From the NCBI GenBank assembly GCA_963854835.1, contig OY978526.1, forward strand, positions 28,075,073 to 28,139,072: a stretch of 64,000 bases of DNA, given 5' to 3'. The notes under the pieces were generated by a model. The model did not search any database. It worked only from the letters and a program-made list of their open reading frames with translations, and had not been told where the DNA came from. The stretch's first letter is position 1; the number at the start of each line of letters is the position of its first letter. The position numbers and the translations under genes were made by a program. The stretch is from Megamerina dolium. Lineage: Eukaryota; Arthropoda; Insecta; Diptera; Megamerinidae. This document shows positions 11,100 through 23,055 of the stretch, in pieces.

Positions 11100-11700
11100 T
11101 TATAGATTACCATATATGTGTGCCGACATCCCTACACGGATACATAGGGATATCGGCTACGCGGATGTAGTTGACTGTAACGTTTTCGCCATTCTTGGCA
11201 TGCCCATTGAACTCAAAATAAGCCTCACCCCTGAACAAAATATTGCGATGATACAGTGAGGTGCGTTTCAGTAGATTTTGTGCCTATTGACTGAACGTAC
11301 GGCGCGAATGATGGTTCATTGGATGTCATAAAGAAGTAGACCGAGATGTTTACGTAAACATTTTCATAATTTAAATGCACATAGCTCCGATTGTTGCGCG
11401 ATATTGAATCAACTCATTTCGGTTCTCCTGAATACTGCGTTCTACAGCAGCAATTGCTTCTGCGAATGCGTATTTTTATTTAAAGTATACGTGGTACGAT
11501 CCATAGTTAGTTGAATTAGTCGCTCGGGTGAACGATTATGTGTACCCTAAAATGGACGTAGTGCATGGTAACTGAACCATAATTTTCGTAATAAATTTGC
11601 ACAATTTACCAAGCATGGTTCTGGCGTGTAAGCGTGTAATCATCATCGGAAAATGTAACTTCTTAAAAATACCCTTTACTAAATACAGAACCGATGTTAA
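11100..11700 (-). pseudogene. Relic of a mariner-like transposase, probably rosa (DD41D) group
   Basis: On the - strand, 11400-11465 gives AEAIAAVERSIQENRNELIQ. Then 11190-11270 gives LKRTSLYHRNILFRGEAYF followed by EFNGHAKNG. These correspond to the region before, and the block around, the first catalytic aspartate (usual form ILFSDEAHF). Here that residue is replaced (RGE for SDE), and the stretch between has several stops. The later catalytic part is absent. The group assignment rests on similarity to the two clearer copies at 19528 and 37371. Confidence 0.55.
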
Positions 11701-13730
11701 GGGACCCGGGCTGTCATCCTAAAGATCGAAGACGTTCAAAGCTCTTAGTACCATACAAGTCCACTTCAGAAAGATCGTTTTGAGCAAATTTGAACATCTG
11801 CTCCTTTACGTTTATATTTTCATTGTCCAATGCTCTTTACAAAAGTGTTCATATTAAAATTGAGAGAAATACTTGGAAGCAAAGCAATTATGAATATGAA
11901 GTCCAGGTTTTCTAATAATAAAATAGACATTTGAAATCAAGTGCATTACCGAAAATATACTCAAAAATCAATGTTATGGGTATTTAATGAAATTTATCCT
12001 TAAAAAATTCATCCGAAGCTGTGCATAATCAAATAACTTGAGTTGTAAAAACTTGGAAGCTGAAGTGCAATAGTAGGGCCTTTGGAGTGAAAGTGTTGTG
12101 GAGGCTTAGAAAACCGCCTGAATTCGGAATTATATAAGAAAATTTAAAAAAATTAATTCAACAACACCATATTTTCAATTTTTATTGAATATTTATTCAA
12201 AAAGATTTCAAAGGATCTAGTGCTTATTTTTGGGTAATTTCATAATAATTGCATGTCGATAATATAAAGTCTAAAATACTGTATCGTGAATTTGGGACAC
12301 AATTTATTTGAATTTGTTCAAATTTGATTTCCGGTAATTTTCTAAAAAAAAATAAAATAAAATAAAATAAAATAAAGAAAAATCATTGTGCAGTCAACAA
12401 AAAAACTTGTCTTTCTAGCATAAAAGCAGTCGAATTATATAATATGCATACAATGTATATATATATATATAAGTGTATGAAAAATTAGATAAATAAAATA
12501 AAATATGTAGAATAAAATAAAATAAATGTTGCTTGTAAACTGAAATTGGCTAATGCTGCTGCTGCCACCACTGCTGCTGCTGCAGCTCGCTTATTTTGTC
12601 GAAACATCTTTTTTTTTTCTTGTGATGCATTTCCAACGGAAATGTGTCAAAAAATTGCATATAGCATAATAATGATGATGATGATAATGTTGCCAACAAT
12701 GTGTACCCACGCACACAATCATACTTGTTAATACGTGTGTACGTTGATGTGCATACACAAGATGATAAACACATACGCACATGATCATATAATGTATCTC
12801 CTATACATATGCATATGCAATATATGTACATATATGCATTATTAAGTGCATTTTGGGAATATTATTACTTACTGCTATTACGAAAATGACAATAACAACA
12901 ACAACAACAACAACAGCAAGAGCAACAATAATAGCGCCAGGAACATTAGTAAAGTTGTTGGATCATACAAGGCAAGCTAGCTATATTTAGCTAAAGCAGC
13001 CGCCAACTTTTCTTCTGTGTTTCCTCTGAAAATGTACACATGCTCACACACACATACACTAATATTTGTGCGCAGCATATGCACGCACACGTATAAAACA
13101 CATTTGCACGATGGCACCGTTGAGCTTAAGCTTGAGTTTTGGGAATTTTCGGCTGAGTAGATACATATATATATATATATCGTAGAAGCAAACAGCCTTC
13201 AGATATATATATGTGAGCGTATGGAACTCACATGGTGCATTATAATCATATCCAATCCATTTCTTTGCAACTTTTGTTAAATTTAATATTTTTTCACTCA
13301 CATTATTCAATGGCGGCGGCGACGGCATGATGATGACAACGGTGTGTGTGTGTGTGTGTGTTGTCACTACTGTTGATGCTACAATGATGTTGTTACTGTT
13401 GTCATGCATATTGTTAGTGTTTACAAAGGATGTTGCCAACCATCATCACCTAGAAGTTTATATATATATATATTGTATATATGAATGATATGATGATGTG
13501 AAGAAGTATAGTGGGCACATATGCTCCAAACTATAGTAGAAAATCTTTGATTATGACTGTATTAATTATAAAATTATAAAATTTAAGATTCAGTAAAAAA
13601 AAATCATATTTCACAGAAATTTCTATCCGAAAAAATTCAACTTTTACGTGCACACATGAGTAAGACCTATATATTATGAAAGTAGGTCTAAATTGAGGTA
13701 CCCACACAAAATTGTTTTTAATTAATATTA
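11701..13730. other. AT-rich intron with microsatellites
   Basis: No exon or transposon is recognised. Simple repeats include (AAAAT)n at about 12343-12375, (AT)n at about 12456-12470, a (GCT)n/(CTG)n run near 12555-12585, (CAA)n near 12893-12915, (AT)n near 13161-13180 and (GT)n at 13342-13360. Apparent short frames over this stretch are low-complexity translations. Confidence 0.6.
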
Positions 13731-14110
13731 CTCATACGACTGTTTTTTTTTAATAAAAATTCGTTGTACCTCATTCGGTATTCGCCATCAACGCAAATAG
13801 GTCCGAAGATCCTGCGCAGAACTTTTCTATCGAAAACTTCAAGCATTCTCTCATCTTTGGTGGAAATTGTCCAGGCTTCTGCGCCATATATTAGAACAGG
13901 AATAATGTGGAACTTGTAGAGTGTGACTTTCGATCTTCGAGAGAGAGCTCGACTGCTCAATTGCTTACTCAGCCCAAAGTAACACCTGTTAGCAAGGGTT
14001 AGCCTACGCATGATCTCCAGGCTGACATCATTACAGTTCCAAGATAGACAAAGTCCTTCACCACCTCGAAAGTATAATTATCAGCAGTGACGTGTTTTTC
14101 AAGTCGACGC
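13731..14110 (-). pseudogene. LINE family B fragment (reverse transcriptase C-terminal part)
   Basis: The - strand frame 13718-14011 reads LANRCYFGLSKQLSSRALS, then LYKFHIIPVLIYGAEAWTI and FDRKVLRRIFGPICVDGEYR. This is the typical end of a non-LTR reverse transcriptase of the common arthropod 'endonuclease-reverse transcriptase' type. The same family is at 27640-28880 and 56095-56625. Only the tail is present, cut at both ends and followed by stops. Confidence 0.85.
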
Positions 14111-14998
14111 ACTATCAAATCACAAAATATTTTTCTACTCACACTGACTGTAATTAATTATATCTAGTATTATTTTCATATTTTCGTATTTTTAGCGCAT
14201 ACTTTTAGAAAATTTAAATCAAAAGTTAAATTGTTAATTAAAAACAGTGGTATGAGCATCATTAATTTAATAAAAATTTATGTCTAAAATTTCTAAACGA
14301 TTTACTCTGGAAAAACGGGCAGATATGTTAATCTTTTTTGTAGCTCTTCTTTCAGTATATATAGGTCGTGCTCATGTGTGCAAACATGTTGCTATAAGTT
14401 TTGAATATTTATTCAATTGCTTGACTTTAATATGAATGAGCAAGTATGTTTCAGAGTCTCTAGACTCTGTCGGCAATACAATTGCCCCATTCATCCACAA
14501 ATTCTCTGTATAATTCACGTATAATACATAGAGGCCTTATCAAACATGATTGTCTTAGAGTCACTTTAAGTAAATGATGATAAAAACTGCATCTACTATA
14601 TATATTTATTTAAATTGAATTTTACTCAAGTTGTCTCACGGTACATTGCTGCGCTGGTACCATCGCCTCCTTTGTCGCACTTATCTCTTATTACTGCTGC
14701 AATGTAAATACGTGCTTTCATCAAATTTAGTGCCTTTTTGTTATTTTTTTTTTCCTTTTTTTTTTTGGGGTAGAAAGGCTTTTATTATTTGTAAGCATGA
14801 TATTCATCATCTAGCATTGTTGTAGCGTCATGTATTATATACCTCTGCTTTTGCATTTTGTATATCATAATATATAATATCATTTGCATTCTACATACAA
14901 TATCATAGAACACGTCGTCGTCCGCTACTTTATCCATTTCTTTACATATTATGTTTGCTATTTCAATATTACTTACTAGTTATTTTGCCTCTTTGCAG
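14111..14998. other. 3' part of intron 1
   Basis: AT-rich. It contains one Su(Hw)-like site at 14197-14208 and a poly-T stretch near 14742-14766. The intron ends TTGCCTCTTTGCAG, a strong 3' splice site. Confidence 0.6.
14197..14208 (+). promoter_or_regulatory. Su(Hw)-like motif GCATACTTTTAG
   Basis: One of nine copies of a TGCATACTTTT-type motif in the window; the upstream base here is C instead of T. The motif resembles the known Drosophila Suppressor of Hairy-wing core (YRYTGCATAYYY). Binding is an inference. Confidence 0.4.
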
Positions 14999-15649
14999 AA
15001 TCAATTTCTCGATGAACTTTTGCAATTGATTGGCGACGATGATTTTCGTGTTCGTGAACATGCCGCCGTGTGTCTCTGTCGATTTATAATACAAACTGCA
15101 AAACAACATCACCAAAAACAACAACAACAACGACAACGAGGACAAGAACAACAAGAGTCACACAACTCAATGAAATATTTTGGTCATGTTGATGGCACGG
15201 CAATATCATCATTAGCAATGACGGCAACATCACCAATTGCCGATATTGGTGGCAAAAGCTCATCCTCCTCCTTCTCGGATGTGATGTTGTCCTACTCGGC
15301 AACCATGGAAACTTATCAAACTAATTTCAATTTGCTAGGGGATTTTTTCGACTATCGCATATTCAGTGGCATGTCACCGTTGTTGCGTAATTTATTCAGA
15401 GCAAACTCATCGATTGTGCCACCATCATCGATAGATGTCATGCCAACATCAGAGGCCATTGGCTGTGGTGGCAACATCAACAACAGCAACAACAACAACA
15501 ACAACAATTACATCAATGGTAGCTATTCAAACTTTGTTGCTGTCGAATTTGCAATGCAACGTCAAATGGCACAAGAGGAGAAAGTTTTAGCCAAAGTTTT
15601 GTATCGCATGACAAATAAATTGATGGCATTGAATGATAAAAATTTGCAG
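14999..15649 (+). CDS. htt: htt exon 2 of window (217 residues, phase 0 to 0)
   Basis: It begins NQFLDELLQLIGDDDFRVRE and AAVCLCRFI, matching the human HEAT helix pair [29 protein letters not shown]/H-rich stretch follows (KQHHQKQQQQRQ, near 15100-15150). Then comes a fly-specific region with YQTNFNLLGDFFDYRIFS, and later seven consecutive N (around 15487-15510). The C-terminal helix VLAKVLYRMTNKLMALNDK leads to the donor CAG|GTAAAT. The conserved part is short; most of the exon is divergent insert. Confidence 0.92.
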
Positions 15650-15852
15650 GTAAATCTTACTTCATTTTTATTTCCGATAAGAAAAATTCTTCTATATCAC
15701 TTTGTGTCATCATAAAAGTCAAAAAAAAAAAAAAGAAAATAAACAAATTACAAAAATTTTTATACATTTCCATCTATTCGAATTGTAACAATGTGAGTCT
15801 GTATGAGCGTGTTTGTTTGCACATACGATATTAAAAAAAAAAAAAATTTTTT

Positions 15853-15866
15853 TGCATACTTTTAGG
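15853..15866 (+). promoter_or_regulatory. Su(Hw)-like motif TGCATACTTTTAGG
   Basis: A full match to the repeated motif. It pairs in inverted orientation with 16353-16366, 500 bp downstream. Flanking sequence is not shared with the other copies, which argues for a binding site more than a transposon end. Confidence 0.5.
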
Positions 15867-16352
15867 ATAGGTAAGCCAATATAAATATTTCCATTTTATA
15901 TCTACTCCATTTATATTGTAGTTGGCTGAATGGCGTATTTTGTTATTGCAAATGTTATCAGTTAGTGAATTACAAAAAAAAAAAAAGTTAAATAAAAATA
16001 AACGATGGGAAACGGGCATATCATGACCCACACATAATATATATTGCTGAAGGCTGATGATAGTTGTCAGTCGCTATATTTGTTTTTATTATTTTTGAAA
16101 TATTTTCTTTGTTTGTGTATTTTGCTTTCACTTGTACGAGCAGTGATGAGCCAAACTCTATTTCATTTGATTACAATTTCATTGCTTTCATAATTCCAAC
16201 AGTCACTACATGTGTGCATGTATGAATATATGTATGAATATTTGTGTATGTTTGTACAACTTTTGATTTGATTTGTGTAGATCCGTATTGTAAATCAAAA
16301 ATCAAACATTTTGTATATATGATTTTGTAATGGAAAAACAGCAGTAAATACA

Positions 16353-16366
16353 CCTAAAAGTATGCA
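16353..16366 (-). promoter_or_regulatory. Su(Hw)-like motif (reverse)
   Basis: CCTAAAAGTATGCA, the exact reverse complement of the motif at 15853. It lies 124 bp upstream of the next exon. Confidence 0.5.
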
Positions 16367-16490
16367 CTAACTATATATGTTTTGAATTTCAAAAACCAGC
16401 GCTTTTATTGTAACATTTTTAATTCTACTCAATATCTCTTTGTATCATTCTCCATCCTACTGATTTCTATTTCTCTTTACTTTATTGCAG

Positions 16491-16674
16491 TTTGGCATTA
16501 TTTACACATTGCGAATTTTATTGCAACACTTTAATTTCATCGATTTTCAACGTGCATGGAGTGAATTTAATTTTATGGAGATTTGCATGAAATTCTGCTA
16601 TTTCAATTATGCAACAGCTGTGGATCTGAGTTGTCAAAACGATTTGATTGATGTTACTGGCAAATTAATGGCAG
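16491..16674 (+). CDS. htt: htt exon 3 of window (61 residues, phase 0 to 1)
   Basis: The translation FGIIYTLRILLQHFNFIDF continues to AVDLSCQNDLIDVTGKLMAG. It corresponds to human TFGCCEALCLLSTAF and [20 protein letters not shown]. The spacing and the DLS-Q-D-L----G-LMA pattern are clear. The acceptor is TTGCAG|TTT and the donor GCAG|GTAAGC, leaving one base that joins GT of exon 4 to make Gly. Confidence 0.93.
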
Positions 16675-16889
16675 GTAAGCGTATAGTGTATAGGTTTAAG
16701 TAGTGATTGGAGTTGGATTAGTAAAATGTATGAATATTTAAAAAAATAATGTGGTTTGGTTTGGGCAAGTGGGTTGATTAAGGGGATCAATATTTTTTAG
16801 ATATAGTACATTGCTGTCAGAGTAGGACTAAATAATTCTAAACAATAATAATTTTTTTTTTGGAACAATAAGCAATCAAGCGCAGCACT
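16675..16889. other. 5' end of intron 3
   Basis: Short AT-rich segment before LINE debris begins. No feature is seen. Confidence 0.4.
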
Positions 16890-17735
16890 CAGACATTTAT
16901 TGGCCCATTATACTGCGCTCGAAATTCCATTTTATTGTGTTTTAAATCTACCCGTTCTCCGAAGAAATCGGAGTAGATTCTCTTGTGCTCGAGACCCAAG
17001 AGTTTCGGCCCTCAGCACGTCAGCGCCAAGGACCTCAAACCTGATTCGAGCCATCTCATCTTCTTCAGAGGCTGGGCAAAGTGCACTGGCTCCTAGTCCT
17101 ACCTTTTCCATTTGCTTTGCCTATAGAAAGTGGCCTGTTACCAAGCCGGCTAGCATTCTGTAATCACCTCTACCTAGAGATAGGACGAAATGCAATCATT
17201 TACCCGATGTAATAGGTAACATGGATTTCGCCCATCTACAACCTCTCTCGGCCTGCCAGGTCGACTTATGGACTAGATTAGATGTTGACCGTGGCCTTGA
17301 TGGCTTCAGTGGGTAGTGGCAAAGCAGGCTCAGGGCCGATTAAATCAGTTGCAGAACCTTCTCTTACTAATGCATCAGAGGTCTCATTGCCTACGGTTCC
17401 CACGTGGCCAGGGACCCACATCAGCGATAAACTATTATATCTTCCGAAATAATTTAGCCTTGATTTGCAGAACTCCACTATCCTGGAAGTGGTGATAGGG
17501 TTGTCCAAGGCCAACAGCGCAGCCTCACTGTCACAGCAGAAAGACTGATGCATACATACCAAGGGCAAAGAATAGTTGAGTTCCGTCAGTTTTCACGAAG
17601 ACTCCAAAACCAGAACCTTCTTTAGTCCTGGAGCCGTCAGTGAAAATGCGGAAGCAAAGTTTACCGGGCTCAGCCTCACGGTCTGACCAGGAGCTAGCCG
17701 CAGGTAGATCTACTTAGTACTGTGAGCTTTAATGA
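16890..17735 (-). pseudogene. LINE fragment, RNase H domain (reverse strand)
   Basis: The - strand gives FRIFTDGSRTKEGSGFGVF (about 17660-17600) and CDSEAALLALDNPITTSRI, then LSLMWVPGHVGTVGNETSDA and REGSATDLIGPEPALPLP. Further on come LVTGHFL and AKQMEKVGLGASALCPASEE. This is the RNase H-to-tail order of Jockey/R1-like LINEs. The segment holding the catalytic QAE motif has been deleted, so GMYASVF runs almost directly into CDSEAAL in another frame. Stops interrupt the tail. Confidence 0.85.
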
Positions 17736-18480
17736 GAAAAGTCACTGCAGAATATATTTTAACGAGATGTCCGAGCAGTTCAACATTCACCTTATATGGT
17801 TGCCAGGTCACTGGGACATACCAGGGCACGAGACTGCGGGATAGCAAAAAGGGTACAACTTAGCACACTCTTTCTGATAAGGGGGATTATTCGTATTCCA
17901 ATTTTTGTTTTTATAAGGCATTTAAAGGCCCCGAAGCGCTCTTTGGCCGAGCTTCTCTTTCAGTACTGTTGTACGTGTTAAATTTAGGACAGTATTAGAA
18001 GGGACGTACTTATATTAGGTTGCGAACCGCAGAACCCTTGTGACGTCACAGAGTACTTTTAGAAGCGCTTTCATGACAAATTGTTACTGCCAGAAGAATT
18101 GCCAGTTGCTTGCCGACAGGTGGGTACCGTTCGATAGAAAAATTTTTCAATATAACTCCAATGTATTCCAAGGTATTTCAATGGTAAAATGTGAACTCTA
18201 GCCTCGGACGCATTACTGAAAATGAATGCCAGATGGGAGTTGGAATACTCGTGTTCAACTACCCAATTCGACTTGGCACCTGACTACTATTGGAGCTGCG
18301 GCGGTGAGAAGGAGCCCGAGTTCACAACTCACATCCTGTGTGAATGTCCGATTCTAGTTCGCAGCAGAATATCTCATCTGGGCCGTCTCTTCTTACACGA
18401 TCTCACAGAGTTGACTCACTGTTAGCTAGTGAATTCTTTTAGCCTAAGCTCGTGTTGGTTTCACCTTTGCTTTGCCCTGT
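17736..18480 (+). pseudogene. LINE fragment, RNase H tail (forward strand), split by a SINE
   Basis: On the + strand 17760-17845 encodes HLIWLPGHWDIPGHETAG, the last RNase H motif. After the SINE piece, 18220-18425 encodes WSCGGEKEPEFTTHILCECP and ILVRSRISHLGRLFLHDL, the cysteine-rich tail. The two parts fit one element interrupted by 17995-18165. It lies head-to-head with the LINE piece at 16890-17735. Confidence 0.75.
17995..18165 (-). mobile_element. SINE body without tRNA head
   Basis: It shares CATGACAAATTGTTACTGCC, AGAAGAATTGCCA and GAACCGCAGAAC-like stretches with the SINE at 4975-5275. The GGTACC-containing stretch is shared with 59701-59840. The tRNA-like head is missing. Confidence 0.7.
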
Positions 18481-19070
18481 CCTGGAGACCTGATGACCTA
18501 CACCAGTGCCCAGAGGTCCTTCCTTATCAATTGTAACAGAAATGTCGTCAGTCTTGTCAGGTTCCTTCACAAAGATTTTCTTCCATCTGCATGATTTAAA
18601 TTCAGACTACTTTCTGTTATTGAATGGAATCTACAAAGTCGTTGATTTTCAGAATTCCGCAAAACTTACACTAAAAATTGGTTCTGGACAAATAGGAATA
18701 TAAGGTGAGCCCTCATTGGCTTGGTAAGCAGTCCATTCATTCCATGTAATACCCTACAATACTGAAGTGTATAGAAGTTACACTATTGTCGACTGACAAC
18801 GGGCACTGATCCGATAGCTGGCAGTCTATCTGTCCATAACCTGTGTTAACTTCGCCATTCCAGTCTCCATAAATTTTGATACGGTGATCCAAAGGCAGCA
18901 AATCAAGTAGATAGGATTTTAAGAGCACCCTAGATATAGTGATAATCGCATCGGCAAGACCCAGACATATGCCTTTTTGAAGCCTGGCGAAGGAAGTAGC
19001 TGTGGAGTTAACCAGAATTCTCCGTCACCATACCACAAAAGTATATGTCATAATTAGGCAAGTGCAAACC
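18481..19070. other. Unassigned intron sequence, probably old transposon debris
   Basis: Somewhat higher in GC than typical introns here. The - strand frame near 18737-18928 (including PLDHRIKIYGDWNGEVNTG) is open for 63 codons, but I cannot assign it. No repeat ends are seen. Confidence 0.35.
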
Positions 19071-19235
19071 CAATACGTCCTTGCTGGACTTGAGACATTA
19101 TCTTGCCGAAAGCTTTCCAACACTACCAGAAAAACCTTTAGCGGAATCATAACACTGCCAAAAAGATGGCAAAAGGTATTGGACCAAAATGAAAAATGTA
19201 AGAAAAGATATTCAATAAAATGTTTATGAAAGTCA
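19071..19235 (+). pseudogene. Possible C-terminal scrap of a mariner transposase
   Basis: The + strand frame ends LSNTTRKTFSGIITLPKRW QKVLDQNEKC, which resembles the usual mariner tail pattern (LP-RW-KV---G-Y). There is no catalytic domain and no terminal repeat. The call is weak. Confidence 0.35.
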
Positions 19236-19527
19236 TCTTTCATTTTCATTAAAAAAAAACAACTTGCCGAAGAACCCTTCACAATTGATAGTAGTAACAG
19301 CCGTGGATATCGTAGTTTAGCAGCAAATATGTTGGATTTTTGTCGGTTGGTACCACTTTTTTAGAAACGTGGTCATCTGATGGCAAGCGATTCGGAATTC
19401 TATGTTATAGAATTTAAAAATATTAAGCAATATCAAAATGTTTTATGCTTGAACTTGTTAAAATTTCCCATGATTCCACTACTTTTTGTTAAATGTGTTT
19501 TTCATTTTCACAATTCATATTCATATA

Positions 19528-20386
19528 AAGGGTTTTCCATTAGGGACATAACAATTTTATCTATTAATAAAACACAGAAATATTTGAGATATTGAGTTCA
19601 AATTTATTGTGGATATATTGCAAGCATTAAATTTTATGAATGAAATTCGATTTCGGTCATATGACCACCACAAGCCCGTTTACAGCGGTTGATTCTTTGG
19701 ACCCAATTTTCCACCACTCTAGCACACATTTCGATTGGAACGTTGGCAATTTCGCGTTGGATGTTGTCTTTGAGTTCGTCTAAAGTTGCTGGCTTGTTGG
19801 CATAGACCAGTGACTTGATAAAGCTCCATAAAACGAAATCCAATGGTGTTAGATCGCATGAACGAGGCGGCCATTCCACCGGACCATTTTTCGACATAAC
19901 ACGTTCACCGAATTTGCCTTGCAATAAATCGATAGTGACGTGTGCTGTGTGGCTAGTGGCATCGTCTTGTTGAAACCACATATCGCTGATGTCAAGTTCA
20001 TCCAATTCTGGCCACAAATAATCTTCCAACATAGCACGATAGCGCTCTCCATTGACGGTAACATGATGGTCGTTTTCATCCACGAAAAAATACGGCCCAA
20101 TCACACCGCCGGATTTGTTGCTGACCAATAATGCATATTTTGCTTATTGACAAAGCCATTGACCCAGCAATGAGCTTCATCGCTGAAGATGATTTTTCGC
20201 TCTTAAAGTTGCGACCACCGACTCAGAATTTCGGTAGTAATTTTTAATAATTTCCAAACGTTGCTGGTTCGTGAACTTTACCATGATGAAAATGTTGACG
20301 TCTTGACATTGAGAGTTGATTAAAAAAGTTAAAGGGTGCGTTCATATAAAGATACGAAATTGTTATGTCCCTAATGGAAAACCCTT
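19528..20386 (-). mobile_element. Rosa-type (DD41D) mariner element, internally deleted
   Basis: Inverted ends AAAGGGTTTTCCATTAGGGA (19528) and its complement ending at 20386 are each flanked by TA. On the - strand the remaining transposase has an N-terminal scrap (FTNQQRLEIIKNYY, near 20275). IIFSDEAHCWVNGFVNKQN follows near 20190. After a frameshift come MWFQQDDATSHTA and WPPRSCDLTPLDFVLW. Counting from the D of FQQD to the second D of CDLTPLD gives 41 intervening residues, the rosa spacing. About 100 residues between the N-terminus and the first catalytic D are missing. It is non-functional at 859 bp. Confidence 0.9.
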
Positions 20387-20548
20387 TACTAGTGGACATT
20401 TCTGAGACTGCGTTCAAGTGTTGCAAAAACACACCTGATATCGTGCTCAAGACAAAAAGTGGAAATTCTTCCCAAAAACAGTTATATGAAATGCCGTTAG
20501 GCTGCAATCCACTAAAAGTTAACATTCTGAGACTAACACTATTTACAA

Positions 20549-20560
20549 CATACTTTTAGG
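20549..20560 (+). promoter_or_regulatory. Su(Hw)-like motif CATACTTTTAGG
   Basis: Reads ACAACATACTTTTAGGCA. The upstream TG is changed to AA, but the CATACTTTTAGG core is kept. It lies 910 bp before an inverted partner at 21458-21471. Confidence 0.4.
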
Positions 20561-21457
20561 CATTTACAAATATTTATTTCAAATATATTTTGCTAAATCC
20601 CTTACAAATATTCTGAATGCTGTAAATATAAACACGATTAAAATTATAATTAAATTTTTGGTTTTCGCTAAAATTATATTAAAGCTTTAGCAAAAAAAAA
20701 AAAACAAAAATTTAATAATTAATAATTGTATTTTTAATTATCAGAACAGTAAACGTTAGTTTACCACTTCAACAGATCCCTTTTGGTTATTTAATAATAT
20801 TTTATTTAATTTTTTTTTTTTTACTTTTTGCTTTATATATATATTTTTTCCACCATGTGGTGCGATTAAAATTAAATAAAAATAATATTTTGGCAATTAA
20901 TATGTTTTTATTAAAAACACAAATATATATACATATGTATGTATAAGCTGATAACGAAAAAATACAAACATGTAAATTAACTTGAATTTATTTCAATTAA
21001 AGTAATATGCCGGACACAAAAGTCTTACAAATTACTCATATAAACATACATTTTAAAATAAAACGCACCGCAAAAAATATACAAAATTTTTTTTTTTTAA
21101 TACGACTATCATTTTCCAACGGATATGGCTAAAATGTGTATTTTACAATTCAATTTACAAAATGGGAAATTATAATTATACACATACATTCATATCCATA
21201 TATCCTTGATGTTCCATTGTATTTGTGTTGTTTGTTCGTATCAGAACAAATGCATCCGCTAATATTATACATATCCGTGTTTAATTAAATTATTAATAAA
21301 CTATTAAAATGCAGGTAGAAATTACAATAACAACAACAGCAACAAATTGTATATAGTAAAGTGCAATTGCATGCATACCATTCACCAAACAACTACTGAT
21401 TGTCGGACTGTAATTTGTAATATAGCAGATATGTACACACAAACACACACATACACA

Positions 21458-21471
21458 CCTAAAAGTATGCA
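21458..21471 (-). promoter_or_regulatory. Su(Hw)-like motif (reverse)
   Basis: CCTAAAAGTATGCA, a full match on the - strand, following a (CA)n run. Confidence 0.5.
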
Positions 21472-23055
21472 GTATTTATTGTTTATCATGCAATTTGCGT
21501 TCTAAATATACAAACATCATTATTGCTGAAATGGAGTATATCGATTGGTTATATTGATAAGCTAGTTGAGCATATACTATATATTTGTACGAATGTATAT
21601 GTATATGCAATGGTTGATGTAATTTTAATTCGTTACGCAGATTAAGCATCTAAAAATATGCTATAGTATAATACATATATCACAATAATATTGATGCAAA
21701 GGCGTAGAGGAGGTATCTATGAATAAATTGAAATTGACAAATGCTTTAGGCTACAACTGATGAATACATGAATTTAATTACAGATATTGCATTAGTATGT
21801 ACATAGATAATCACATACGCATAAAATGATTTTATTTTAATTGTTGTTATTGATTGAATGTATATATTTTTCTATTTTCATAATTTTTTTTTGTGTTTGT
21901 GTTTGTGTTTAGTTTTCAATTCATTTTAATTTATTTCTGTGTTTTTAGTGATTTAAATAGTCATCAATTTATTGCAAATAAATTACCCGATTGTATATAT
22001 GTTATTATATATACGATATATTTGTAAAACACACCTGAAACTGTGCTATATTAAAATAAATGTTTTGTAAATAAATTTACGTTAATTGCTTAGCAAAGCA
22101 ATCTATCTGTCAATGTCCCATTTCCTCGTCTCTCTCTCACAGTTGTTAATAAATTAAAAGTGATTTCTTCTCTGATATTTCTGCTCAGCGGTTAACTGTG
22201 TTACAGAAATAATAATATTACTGACAGCTTTTTGTTTGTGAAAATAAAAATTTTACCACAACAAAAACACAGCACATTAACATTATTTCCTCAATTAAGC
22301 TCTGACCATACGTATATAAAGCAAATATTCATAAATAAATATCCTTCATAATTCTGCAATTCATACAAATGTCATAAATTAAATTTATATACATTAGTGT
22401 AGTCCAATAATAATGAATGAATAACATTTTCTATTGAGACATCTTAATTTTCTTACACCTGCCATTGGTAATATTTTTACAACACCCTAATATATAGTAG
22501 GTATGTATGTGTGTACATATATTTAGCAAAGGATGTTGTTTTCGTTTACGCGTCCATGGCTTATATGCATCGATAAATTCATATGTACACATTATTGTTA
22601 ATGTTATTATTATTATTATGTGCCTGCTACAATCGGCCTTATTTCATTTAGGATCAACAACGACTACATATGTGATTATATGCGAAAATAAAATGAAATA
22701 AAATCAAGTGAAATGAATAGCAACGACTGTGCGACTGTGCGTGCATGAATGAAATTTTGATAAACTCATTATTTTGGAAAGTGCAAATAAGAAGAATTAC
22801 AAAGTTACGTGTTGAACGGTGTGTTATAACTTATTGTAATTGTATATTGATATTTTTCTATGGGTGTTGGTCAAAGTCAACATCTGTACTCTTTAGATTT
22901 GGCATCCGTGTGCTATCATTTACCATTCACAAGTAAATATTGACGTAACAGCTCATATTCGTATAGATTTGAGTGAAGGCTCTTTCCTCCAAAATACCAT
23001 CAGAAATAATTTGGCATTGACATAGTTTGATGCGTAAGCATATAGGTTTTGGATC

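Larger units (their letters stand above)
15650..16490. other. Intron 2, with a convergent pair of Su(Hw)-like motifs
   Basis: An 841-bp AT-rich intron with two poly-A runs (15721-15734, about 15833-15845). The motif TGCATACTTTTAGG lies at 15853-15866 and its reverse complement at 16353-16366. The intron ends TTTACTTTATTGCAG. Confidence 0.6.
20387..23055. other. AT-rich middle of intron 3
   Basis: No exon or transposon gene is recognised. It holds two Su(Hw)-like motifs (20549-20560 and 21458-21471), poly-T and poly-A runs near 20690-20830 and 21087-21100, (CA)n near 21435-21455, (GTTT)n near 21890-21912 and (TAT)n near 22605-22620. The short frames over this stretch look random. Confidence 0.6.

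Noticed and set aside
12550..12831. Frames on the - strand near 12.6 kb and 13.1-13.4 kb
   Set aside because: They consist of microsatellite translations (H, V-rich, CVCV) without conserved features.
15853..16366. A 514-bp MITE bounded by TGCATACTTTTAGG inverted repeats
   Set aside because: No target duplication flanks the pair, and the interior is not shared with the other pair at 20549-21471. Binding sites are the simpler reading, though this remains open.
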